Source: Plantago ovata
Lineage: Eukaryota > Streptophyta > Magnoliopsida > Lamiales > Plantaginaceae
Reading direction: 5' to 3'
NCBI GenBank assembly: GCA_028274465.1
Contig: CM051455.1
Span: forward strand, 90,962,365 to 91,026,364
Length of the DNA: 64,000 nt
Under the pieces are notes generated by a model. The model had not been told where the DNA came from. It worked only from the letters and a program-made list of their open reading frames with translations, and did no database searches. The number at the start of each line of letters is the position of its first letter. Position 1 is the first letter of the stretch. Shown in pieces: positions 10,152-19,731 of this stretch. The position numbers and the translations under genes were made by a program.

Positions 10152-11403
10152 GTGTTAAAATACACAAGGAACCAATGAGCTCCTATACTTGTGTTCTTCA
10201 ACACTTTTGTCCTCTTTAGTATAGCCCAATTTGGTACCAACACTCATAGGGATCTTTTCAGGTTTTCATCCTCTTTGATCCTAAACTTTATGAGCATTTC
10301 TTCGCATACTTTGCTTGATTTATGAAATTCCATCTTTGAGTTGCTTGACTTGCCCTAGGAAATAATTCAATTTTCCCATCATACTCATTTCAAACTTATT
10401 TGTCATGAGTTTGGCAAAATCATCACAAAGTTGCTTGTCCTTAGATCCAAAAATTATGTCATCCACATAAATTTGAACTAAGATTAATTTACCATCATGG
10501 TTCATGGTAAAAGAGTTTTGTCAACTTCACCTTTCTTGAACCATTTTCCAGCAAGAACTTAGCTAAGGTATCATACATGCTCTTGGTGCTTGCTTTAGAC
10601 CATATACAGCTTTCTGAAGCTTTATACCATCTTGGTTTCTGAGGGAAGTTCAAAGCCAGGGGGTTGTTCTAGGTAGACTTCTTCAGCAAGTTCACCATTT
10701 AAGAATGCACTCTTAACATCCATTTGGTAAACAATGAAGTCATTGTGAGCAGCAAAGGCCAAGAAAAGCCTAATTGCATCCAATCTTGCAACTGGAGCGT
10801 AAGACTCATCATAGTCCAATCCTTCAGTCTGACAGTAACCTTGAGCAACTAAGCGTGCTTTGTTTCTTGTTACTTCACCAGACTCGCTCAGCTTGTTTCT
10901 GAACACCCACTTTGTACCAATAGCTTTCTTATTTTCAGCAAGTGGCACAAGTTTCCAGACTTTGTTTCTTTCAAATTGATCCAATTCTTCTTGCATTGCC
11001 TTTATCCATTCAGAATGCTTCAAAGCTTCTTCTATGGTTTTAGGTTCAATTTCTGAAACAAAGCAAGAGAATAAAGATTCTACTTCTACGACAGTTGCTT
11101 CTTCAGCAAGTCCTTGAGTAGCTTTGGATCTAGTCACTTGGCGTTTATTAATATCGCCAATCATATCCGTAGAGGGATGATCTCTAATCCATTTATTAAC
11201 AGGTTTTCTGTTTGTTGGATCAGGATATGTTTGCTTATCAGCTTGTGACTCTTCAGTATGTACTTGTTCAGTACTACTGGGAATTTGTGTCTCTGCTGAG
11301 ATTTGATCGTCAGCAACTGCTTGCTCAGCATTGCTGGGTTGAGATATTTCATCAGCAGGCACTGGAGATTGCGTAATTTCAGCAACTTCCGGAGCAACCG
11401 CAT
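10152..11403 (-). pseudogene. Reverse transcriptase region of C2
   Basis: The frame 11362-10622 encodes a linker followed by reverse transcriptase blocks: [39 protein letters not shown] and [12 protein letters not shown] one-base loss at about 10622-10630 ends it in ETKMV. The rest continues in other frames, with IYVDDIIFG near 10460 and YFLGQVKQL near 10370. C1 carries the matching sequence on the other strand. The frame is disabled by at least three indels, and the downstream RNase H is lost at the gap. Confidence 0.85.
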
Positions 11404-11484
11404 CTTTTGCTGGAAATTCCTTGTCGTGAACTATATTTATCTTGTCATGACTCGGGGGAGGAGAATCATTGTCAGAATCATCAT

Positions 11485-12900
11485 TTAGTTCAATTGACTT
11501 GATTGCCTAGCGTCAGATTCAGTTCTTTGCTCATGTATGATTAGCTTTTTCATACATTCCGATATTTCTTCTTCAGCAGGCATACCTTGTGTCTTTTCGT
11601 AGAATACAACATGCACAGATTCTTCAATCTTTTGTGCCTTTTTGTTGTAAACTCTGTAAGCTTTACTATGCAAGGAGTAGCCAAGAAATATCGCTTCGTC
11701 TGCCTTTGGTTGAAATGTTCTTAGGTATTCTCTACCATTGTTAAGAACGAAACACTTGCAACCAAATACTCTTAGATGAGTGATGTTAGGAGGTCTTCCA
11801 ACAAACAATTCATAAGGAGTTTTGTTGTATTCCTTAGTAATCAAACATCTATTCTAAGTATAGCAGGCGGTATTAATCGCTTCAACCCAGTAAGCCTCAC
11901 TTATCTCAGTGTCAGCAAGCATTGTTCTTGCGGCTTCCTTCAGGGTACGATTCTTCCGTTCAGCAACACCATTTTGCTGTGGTGTCCTTACTGAGGATAA
12001 CTGATGTTGAATACCTTTGGAGGTACAATATTCAGTTATGTACTGGTTTACAAACTCAGTACCATGGTCTGTCCTTATGACTCTTACCTTGTCATTTTTC
12101 ATGACTTCAAGCTTATTCAGCAAGTTAGGTATTTCAGTCTTGGTTTCAGATTTGTGCTTGATGAATACTACCCAAGTGAATCTTGAATAGTCATCTACCA
12201 CGACTAGACCATACTTCTTACCAGCATAGCTTGTTGAAGAAGATTCAAACAAGTCCATGTGTAAGAGTTGTAAAGGTTTTGTAGTTGACGGTACTGCCTT
12301 GTTCTTGAAAGAAGATTTGGTTTGCTTTCCTTGCTGACATGCATTGCAAACACCATCCTTCTTAAAAGTAACCCTAGGTAATCCAACTACAAGTGCCTTT
12401 TTAGACAGCTTATTCAGCGTCTTGAAGTTTAGATGACTTGTTCGTTTATGCCATAACCATGCTTTTTCAGCAAGGCAATCATGATCTGAGACAAGGCATT
12501 TTTCAACGTTTGCTGAAGACCAATCAACGGTGTACAAGCCTCCTGATCTTCTTGCAATCATTATAACCTTTTTAGTCTCAAAATCTACAAGTTTACATTC
12601 ATCACTTTTAATTTCGATGAAGTATCCTTTCTCAGCAAATTGACTCATGCTGAAAAGGTTAAACTTAAGATTTTTGACAAAAAGAACTCCAGAAATGGTT
12701 ATGCATCCCAACTTCACGTCACCATAGCCTTTTGTAGATCCGGAGCCTCCACCAGCAAACCTTATTGTTGGACCTTTAGACCACAGTCTATAGTTTATAA
12801 GGTTATTCTTGTTGCCCGTCATGTGCTTTCCACAACCACTATCAAAGTGCCAGATTGCATCGTTTGTCTCCGTGGCTGCAGTCTGCACAATCAAGAGCAA
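11485..12900 (-). pseudogene. Protease-integrase region of C2
   Basis: The protease motif is FDSGCGKHMTG (near 12830). The integrase zinc region is WHKRTSHLNF...CNACQQGKQT. The catalytic core has LHMDLFE, VVDDYSRFTW, RTDHGTEF and PQQNGVAERKNRT, giving the D, D and E residues. An in-frame TAG near 11853 replaces a Gln after NTACYT, a C-to-T type change; the intact Gln is visible in C4. A one-base deletion near 11508 shifts the frame before reverse transcriptase. The frame is offset from gag, and both C2 and C4 have the gag stop just upstream. Confidence 0.87.
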
Positions 12901-12905
12901 ACAAG

Positions 12906-14528
12906 TTAATTATCCAATGATGGATGTCCATTAACATGTTCAAGAATGCGTCCAGTGGAAACCCAAGTCTGAAGTTTTTCAACTTTGACTTGTTTTCTAC
13001 TTGCTGAGGAACTAGGAGGTTTTGAGCTGAAAGACTTTTGACTCGTGCTGGTCAAATCCACTTTCTGATGTGGTGTCTTGCTCTGTTGACCTTTTTGCTG
13101 AACATACTTTTCAGTAAGTTCTTTTCTAGCAAGGTTCCTTCTAGTCCTAGCATTGGGAGTCTTTTCAAAACTCTTAGGCTTGGTTTTCTTCATCTCTTTG
13201 AAGTATCTTTGCTGACTTTGCTTATACTCATGAAAGAGTTGACTTTGCTTGGTTTTGAAACCGAGTCCACTCTTTGGAGAATGCTGAGCTTTAGCATCAG
13301 CAACCTTACTTGATTCAGGTTTGTCAGCAAGGGACTTCTGATTACTTTTGGTAATCTTGCCTTTAGACTTAACAACTTGCTTTTCAGCAACTTGTTTGGC
13401 GGAATGCTTCACGGCATTCTTTTTCTTTCCAGTTTGCTTCACAGCAACCTGTTTTCCTTTTAAAGTCTTGTTACTTTGAGCAGCAACAGCGGGCTTTATG
13501 GTCATAGGTACTTCATTGCATGTTTCAGCAACTTTAGTTTGACCAAACTAATAGATCACTGGTGGACTACTATCAGTAGCACGTACAAAGGAGATAGGTG
13601 ATTTATCTTCTCTCAAGATTTCTACGTTATCACCTTCACATGTTGCTCCTAAACCTTCTTTCTGAGATGGATCTCTCAAATAAGAGTTTAGTTCAGTCAG
13701 CGTGTTACTTGCTTCCACATAGGATTTGAAATTGATTTTCATCTTTTTCATTTCTTGGATTTCAGCAAGTAACTTTAGAATTGAGGACTGATACTCTTCT
13801 AATTCTAATGCCATTTGAGAATTTTTCTCTGCAGCCTCAGCAATCAACTTCTTAAGACGCCTTATTTCAGCATCCTTTTCTTCTGTCTCTTTCTTCAGCA
13901 AAACGTACTTTTCAGTAGTTTGCTTGGTCAGAGTTTCAGCAAGTTGAAGTTTTTCTTGCTGTTTGCTGAGACTTTTCTCAAATCTTTCGATTTCTCCTTG
14001 AATCTTGTCAAGGTCAATCTCGTCTTCACTTTCTGAATCAGAGTCAGAGGTAGAATCGTTTACCTGACCGGCCAGGAGGCAGAATTCGTAGTTCGACACA
14101 TCTGGATAAGCTTCCATAGCTATTCCACACACTTCTTTGCCAATCTCCACATCTAGAGTGGCTTCCTCATCGTCGGTGTCTGAACTTTCATCCTCACTGT
14201 CTTCGGAGTTTGTCTCAATGCATAATGCATCGATTTTTGCTTGAAGCTTCTTCTTTTCTTCAGCAATGAAAGCTCTTTTGAACTTCTTCTTCTTTTCAGC
14301 AGATTTGCCTTTCAGCAAAGGGCAATTAGCTTTGAAGTGTCCAGGCTTTTTGCAGTAAAAACATAGATCATTTACAACTGCTGGCTCTTCTGATGATGTA
14401 GCTTGCTGAGCTTGCTTGTTCAGCGAGCTAGTATCATTCTTGTACTTATGGTAGTTATTACCAAGATGCTTTTTCAGCTTCTCTTTTGCTTTTCGCCTTT
14501 CAAGTTCCTTACTGATGAATTTCTTCAT
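12906..14528 (-). pseudogene. gag second part of C2: zinc knuckle and coiled coil
   Basis: The frame begins at an ATG at 14528 that overlaps the stop of the upstream gag frame (ATGA). It contains the CX2CX4HX4C knuckle CFYCKKPGHFKANC, acidic Ser/Asp repeats, and a long heptad-rich segment (EKDAEIRRLKKLIAEAAEK onward) predicting a coiled coil. A basic Lys/Gln-rich tail follows. One TAG at about 13548-13550 interrupts it. The frame then stops at about 12906, just before the protease in another frame. This gag is unusually long, as in SIRE-type elements. Confidence 0.8.
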
Positions 14529-15325
14529 GTTTTTAACAATAAAGCATTTTCATCAGCAGGCTCTTTATCATTCTTCTTTTCAGAAGATGACGGCTTTGCA
14601 GCAAGAGCAATGTTTTGCGATTTTTCAGCAAACACATTTTCTCTTTGCTTTGTCTCATAATTGACAGTAGCAAGATTAGAGAACAACTCAGTTGGTGTAA
14701 TGTCAGGCATTCCATGATTATAATAGAAATTCTGAGTATGGATCCATTCTTGATTCAAACTCCTGATGATAGTTTTCACTTTCTCAGAATCTGAATAAAA
14801 ATTTCCAACACTCAGCGCTGCCATTTCACTAACAAGAGTTGTGAATCTGAAGTCCAAGTCTTCCAGTGACTCGTTAGCACCTTGCTTAAAGTTTTGAAAC
14901 TTCAGCTTAAGTACTTCAAGTTTGTTTTCCTTGGTCTTGTCAGATCCAGCACAAAGATCTTGAACCATTTTCCAAGCCTCCTTAGCAGTCTTAGCACCCC
15001 ACAGTTTGCACTGTATGGTATCCGGAGTTGATCTGATGATGATATTTCTTACTTGGCCATCAAGACGGAATCTCTTAGCTTCGTCAGAAGTCCATTCCTC
15101 TCTTGGTTTTGGCACAACAGTATCTGAAGGTTCGCCTTGGATGGTTTCCTTTCCAGCTTCAGTGGTTCTATGAGGGAAACTCCTTTCAACCTTGGTGATC
15201 TTGATAGGTCCATCATTAATGACGGTGACCATCTCATCACTAATGGCCTCAAGATGTAACATCATGTTGTTTCGCCATTTCTCGTAATTTTCCAGCTTCA
15301 GCAAGGGAGCATCTCCTAAAGACAT
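14525..15325 (-). CDS. gag first part of C2 (capsid)
   Basis: A 266-codon uninterrupted frame begins with MSLGDAPLLKLENYEKW. It has the copia gag (UBN2-like) pattern: LENYEKWRNNMMLHL near the N-terminus, AKEAWKMVQDLCAGSDK in the middle, and SLEDLDFRFTTLVSEM, then VKTIIRSLNQEW. It ends in LLLKT with TGA overlapping the ATG of the second gag frame in the -1 phase. C4 has the same overlap, so it is not a private error of this copy. Either reinitiation, frameshifting or a shared ancestral indel could explain it. Confidence 0.75.
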   Translation of the reverse strand: MSLGDAPLLKLENYEKWRNNMMLHLEAISDEMVTVINDGPIKITKVERSFPHRTTEAGKETIQGEPSDTVVPKPREEWTSDEAKRFRLDGQVRNIIIRSTPDTIQCKLWGAKTAKEAWKMVQDLCAGSDKTKENKLEVLKLKFQNFKQGANESLEDLDFRFTTLVSEMAALSVGNFYSDSEKVKTIIRSLNQEWIHTQNFYYNHGMPDITPTELFSNLATVNYETKQRENVFAEKSQNIALAAKPSSSEKKNDKEPADENALLLKT

Positions 15326-15423
15326 CCTGTCAGCAAAGCACTACCAAACTGATCAAGTGAAAGAGATTTACGAAAAGCACTTAAGGGGATCTAGGTTCAG
15401 TGCAGAAGGCTAAAGAACCTCCT

Positions 15424-15435
15424 GCTCTGATACCA
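15424..15435 (-). other. Primer-binding site of C2, initiator-Met tRNA type
   Basis: The minus strand reads TGGTATCAGAGC, the usual copia primer site, two bases after the LTR end. Confidence 0.85.
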
Positions 15436-15437
15436 CT

Positions 15438-15705
15438 TGTTGGTCCCTTTAAACAACAAGAAAAGACTAGAGGGGGGGGTGAATAGTCTTTTCAAACTTT
15501 TGTCGTTTAAAACTTTCTCAGCAAGTACTTATTACTTTTCAGTAATGAGATTGCTGATACTTAACTTTCTCAGCAAGCGTAAGTTACTTTATAGTAGCTT
15601 GGTTTGCTGATACTTAAAATCAGAGAGCGGAAGTCTTTGAAACAATAAGTGCTTTTTCAGCAAGTGATGTGAGTGACTGTGTACAAACAGATATAATTTG
15701 CTGAA
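15438..15705 (-). repeat. Truncated 5' LTR (U5 end) of C2
   Basis: The LTR end reads TGTTGGT on the plus strand next to the primer site. It contains a G-run (about 15472-15479) and two imperfect tandem copies of a ~50-bp unit (15521-15620) that begin CTTTCTCAGCAAG and end TTGCTGATACTTA. It breaks off at about 15705, where gag sequence of C4 begins in the opposite orientation. Confidence 0.65.
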
Positions 15706-15720
15706 AGCTGTTGTTAAAAA

Positions 15721-16038
15721 CATGAAGAAATTCATCAGTAAGGAACTCGAAAGGTGAAAAGCAAAAGAGAAGCCAAAAAAGCATCTTGGTAACAACTACC
15801 ATAAGTACAAGAATGAGACTAGCTCGCTGAACAAGCAGGCTCAGCAAGCAACCTCATCAGAAGAACCAGCAGTTGAAAATGATCTCTGCTTTTACTGCAA
15901 AAAGCCTGGACACTTCAAAGCAAATTGTCCTTTGTTGAAAGGCAAATCTGCTGAAAAGAAGAAAAAGTTCAAAAGGGCTTTTATTGCTGAAGAAAAGAAG
16001 AAGCTTCAAGCAAAAATCGATGCATTGTGCATTGATAC
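15721..16038 (+). pseudogene. C4 gag, zinc-knuckle part
   Basis: It begins with the codons for MKKFISKELER and is homologous to the second gag frame of C2. A TGA after the 12th codon breaks it. The zinc knuckle CFYCKKPGHFKANC is readable near 15885. The frame is cut at 16038 by C3. Confidence 0.8.
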
Positions 16039-18106
16039 TGATAGTGTATATGTCCTTGAGACAGTCCTTACTAAGGGCATGGTGCCCTTATAGAGGACAT
16101 ATATGTACTATTACACAGGTCAACGTAACATAATATAGGTTTGTTGCATTTTACTATTGAGTATCGCTTTCATATTTATATTACACCAGGCTGCAGCATG
16201 TCATATCTTTATTGCTCTCTGTATTGATATCAAACATGTCCCCTTGGATAGATGACCGATCACATAAATAGTGGGAGCTATGTGAGTTATCATCTATCCC
16301 AAACTCTCCCTAGTCGAGGTTCATATCGGATGTGGGGGTCTGAATGAACCAGACAAGACTAGTATGCGTGGAGGTTATACTTGTTGGAGCAAGTGTGAGC
16401 CGATCCCACGGCCACGGAACGGATTGTTGGACAATCGAGGAACGTTCCCATAACTGCGCATAGTTGTTCGAATAAGCTTTATCGAACAATGGAAGTACCC
16501 ACCGGACACTCCCATCGATGTATACTCTACACCGAAGTGTCTATGGCAACCGGTGAGTTGTCGAAGTGATGCCATTCGTCCTTTGTACTTACAGGACTTT
16601 ATCATCATATTTGTTGTCCCATATCCTTGGTGGACCCGTCGATGTCAGCTCTGAATAAGCAGCTGACCTAAGACACGATCCAGGATTATGGCTAAATACA
16701 AATGGGGGTGATAAGTGATTCTGTGAAGGATTCATCTCTCAAGTGTAGCACAGGAGAGCACTGCTCATAGTCTGCATAGTTGTGTTGGTAAAGTCACTGG
16801 CCAGTGCGAATGATATATTATGATGGTCATAAGTATATCTTAACCAAGCAACTCCCTGAGACGCCCGTGGATGTATTATTGGGATAGACACTTCATCGAT
16901 CCTAGATACACTCGAGCAGGTCAGATGAAGGGACGTTACCATCGCCGCGTCGAGCGCGACAGGCTTCGCAACAAAAGGGTTAGCTTTGAGAACCTCTCAA
17001 ACGTCCTCACGTATTAATATTGCAAATGGAACCGTCTAGGAACTCCATGTTGCCTAGTCTAGGACTTGCTTAATACGGTGAGGCCCTATGGGTCACACTA
17101 TGTGGTGATTCAGTCTATCAGAATATCCTTGAAGATGGGATCGCAATTAATTTGGAATTAATTGTGATTGATGGATTATAATTGATTTGGAATTAATTAT
17201 AATATTTGGTGGCTCAATTAATGATTTGGAATTATTAATTGAATTGGCTAATTAATTGTATTTTATGTAAATACAATTAAAGATTATATTTTGGAAATAT
17301 AATGGAGGTTTGATTAGAAAGGATATGTTAATTTGGAATTAACATATGCACTTGGGAAAAATCTACTTGGAGTTTGAATTGCCTTAGAACTATAAGTGGG
17401 TCCCAAAATTGGGACCCACCTACTGTCCCTAGGAAACGCGCGCGCGCGTGATGGATAAGGGGAAGGAGTTCGACTCCTTCCTCTATTAGAAGTCCAAGGG
17501 ATAAGTTAGATTTTCCTGATTCAGTTTTAATTTGATTGGGAATGAATCTAGACTTGATATTGGTTTCCTTATGCGATAAAAATTAGATTTTTATTCCTTT
17601 ACGAAGTCTAATTGCTTATGTTTTAGGCTTCTATTGACTACTATATATAGTAGACTATTAGAGAGTTTTAGACATAGAATTTCACAGTCATTCTACCCAA
17701 TTTTATTAGAGAAAATAAAAACTCTCCCCTCCTATTAGCCACCCGTGCGCGCGCCACCACCGGAGGAATTGCCGCCCCGTCTTCTTGGTCACACAAAGAA
17801 TATCCTAGCATTCTTCCGATAGGCTATTCATCCGTGGATAAAAAGGTTGTGGTTCTAGGAGCTGGAAACTAACTCTTATTGTCTTGCAGATATAAGGAGC
17901 ATTGTAGATATCTTCGACTTCGACGAAGGAGAAGATACACCGGATTATTACGAAGACTTGGAAGCTGCTTTGGAAGTAAGGTTAGTCTTCTAATTGACGT
18001 GTTTATATATATACGACATATGCATAATCAATTAACCCGTATGTTAAGAAAATTTTTGAAATTCCGCTGCGTACCCTAGGGGTAACTCTGACCGTATTTT
18101 CTTACA
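16039..18106 (+). repeat. 5' LTR of C3
   Basis: 2068 bp, TGATAGTGTATATG to TTTTCTTACA. It includes CTATATATAG-type TATA sequence near 17641-17650 and a (CG)n run near 17437-17448. Small minus-strand frames inside are duplicated only because the LTR is. Confidence 0.95.
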
Positions 18107-18107
18107 G

Positions 18108-18119
18108 TGATATCAGAGC
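18108..18119 (+). other. Primer-binding site of C3
   Basis: TGATATCAGAGC follows the LTR after one base. It matches the initiator-Met site TGGTATCAGAGC except at one position. Confidence 0.8.
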
Positions 18120-18246
18120 GAGGTTAATTGATTACGTATATAAGTATATATATATTGTATGATTTTGTAGATATGTGGATGCAATTGATTCTATGATAAA
18201 TTAGATTTTCAAAAGTTTTGTTTTTTATATAAATTTAGAATTTATA

Positions 18247-18540
18247 TTTTTTCAAAAAAAAAAAAATTAAATATATATATATATTTTCCTACCGGGCCGC
18301 CTGCGTCGCGCAGGCGGCGGCCGGTGCCTGAGTGCCGCAGGCGCTCGGCCGCCTGCGGCACCGCAGGCGCCGTGCCGCGGGCGGCCTGCGGACGCAGGCG
18401 CCCGGCGCCTCCGGGCGCCTGCACCCGAGCGTCGGTGCCCGCGTGCGCCCGGGACCGCGGCGCCGGTACCCGCGTGCCGCGGGCACCGTGGGGACGTCCC
18501 ACGTTTTTCAAAAAAAAAAAAAAAAATTATATATATTTTC
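18247..18540 (+). repeat. GC-rich block flanked by A/T direct repeats in the C3 leader
   Basis: The left flank (18247-18288) and right flank (18504-18540) both read T-run, C, long A-run, TTA, TA repeats, TTTTC. Between them is a block made almost only of G and C, built of short CGCCTGCGGC/GCAGGCG-like words in both orientations. The apparent frames across it are artefacts. Confidence 0.75.
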
Positions 18541-18989
18541 GGATTTGACCCAAAATCGAATTTTTGAATTTTTTGAGGATTGAATTTTATATTTGGAATA
18601 TAAATATGATTTAATTTTAATTGTTTTAAACTAGAGTGGTTAAATTTAATTAGTATAAAGTTAAAGGGCTTATTTGTAATTTATTAATTTATTGTTTATT
18701 GCAAATTAGTTCTTCTACTTTTGAAAATTAGACTTAATTCCTCCAAGGTTTTTAAAATTACAATTAAGTCCTTCGGGTTTTCGAAAATTGCTACTTGGTC
18801 AATAGAATTTTCGAATATTCAATCTAGTCCAAATTTTCAATTCTTTCATAGAGATTATAAGTATGGGATTATAATTTTCATAATGAAATTATGAAGTCAT
18901 TTGTCATCCACATAGGCTACTACTTGTTTCATATGCTCAATATGCTATTGTTTGACAATGCATGTTTAAATACCATGTTTTTACATTCC

Positions 18990-19160
18990 GTTCGACCGCT
19001 ATGCATGCGAGGGTAGGCGGCGCCCTCTTATATGTCGGACCGCATATTTATGTATGGGTAGGCGGCAGCCATTATGTGCTTGACCGCGTTTAGAACTAGA
19101 ATGGATAGGCGGCGTCCATTACGTGTAGACCGTTCATGCATGATGGGTAGGCGGCGCCCT
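18990..19160 (+). repeat. Four-copy ~45-bp tandem repeat in the C3 leader
   Basis: The core (G)GGTAGGCGGCGCC occurs at 19011-19025, 19056-19070, 19103-19117 and 19145-19159. A GACCG word precedes each core. Confidence 0.8.
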
Positions 19161-19370
19161 TATTTGTTTGTAGATGACTGATAACAACCCTCAAGCTACA
19201 AGCCCCAACCAATATAAGTACAAAAATATATATATGTATGTATTTCTGAGATGCTTTCCATAGGGTGCTTTAATTCTGAACTTTCATTGCGTTTTCTTGT
19301 ATTGGCGACCTCGTCTTACAGACTCGCAGTAATCGTCAGATTAGAGTAAGCCTATGGTTATGACTTACTG

Positions 19371-19530
19371 CATATTGTATCTAGCGACCTCGATAGATAC
19401 AATATGTAGGGTATCGGGTTAAATTAGATTTAACAACCAAGAGTTGCGTGATGCAATTGGATAGTCTTACTAGTCCTACCGGTCATATTATGCTATGCGA
19501 CCAGCCCCCATTGGAGTATGGCATAATATG
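19371..19530 (+). other. Two leader hairpins of C3 with GCGACC loops
   Basis: Hairpin 1 has a perfect 13-bp stem (19371-19383 with 19394-19406) and a 10-nt loop. Hairpin 2 has a 10-bp stem (19484-19493 with 19521-19530). Both loops contain GCGACC (19384 and 19497), and a third copy of that word is at 19305. Confidence 0.7.
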
Positions 19531-19731
19531 GATTTGGATCTTGGCCACTACGGTAACTTGTTGGACATTACCCGTATGTTTGTTGTGGGGGCAAGCATAT
19601 GTGAAAATAGTGGGAGCTAAACAGCTAAAGGACCTTGTTGTTTAGTTATGTTGACTGTGTATTTAGAAATAATATTTTAATAGTTGATTTATTGTTTTCG
19701 TTCTATATTATTTCTCCTTAGGATATTAGAT

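Larger units (their letters stand above)
10152..15705 (-). mobile_element. C2: copia (SIRE/Maximus-like) element, 5' part
   Basis: On the minus strand it has, in order, a truncated 5' LTR end (15705-15438), an initiator-Met-like primer site, a long gag in two frames, protease, integrase and the start of reverse transcriptase. It stops at the assembly gap in the block just after YVDD. The order gag-PR-IN-RT is that of Ty1/copia. The long gag with a C-terminal coiled coil, and integrase blocks such as CKCFVLNNG and IFLGYSLHSKAYRVYNK, point to SIRE/Maximus. Confidence 0.85.
18120..19731 (+). other. Long noncoding leader of C3
   Basis: No coding frame is supportable. It holds a ~215-bp extremely GC-rich block (18289-18503) between two A/T-rich direct repeats, an array of four ~45-bp repeats (about 18990-19160), and two perfect hairpins near 19371-19406 and 19484-19530. 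A TTTCTCCTTAG|GAT acceptor-like site lies just before the gag ATG. Confidence 0.7.

Noticed and set aside
9982-10243. Reading frames spanning the N gap
   Set aside because: They translate unknown bases and have no support.
16375-16608. A 77-codon minus-strand frame repeated at 24294-24527
   Set aside because: It is duplicated only because it lies in both LTRs of C3; changes between copies show no sign of coding constraint.
18242-18583. Several overlapping frames on both strands through the GC-rich block
   Set aside because: Arg/Pro/Ala low-complexity products of a repeat almost free of stop codons; no start context or homology pattern.
19448-19645. A 65-codon frame upstream of C3 gag
   Set aside because: It runs through the hairpin region, has no domain pattern and is unlikely to be more than leader sequence.
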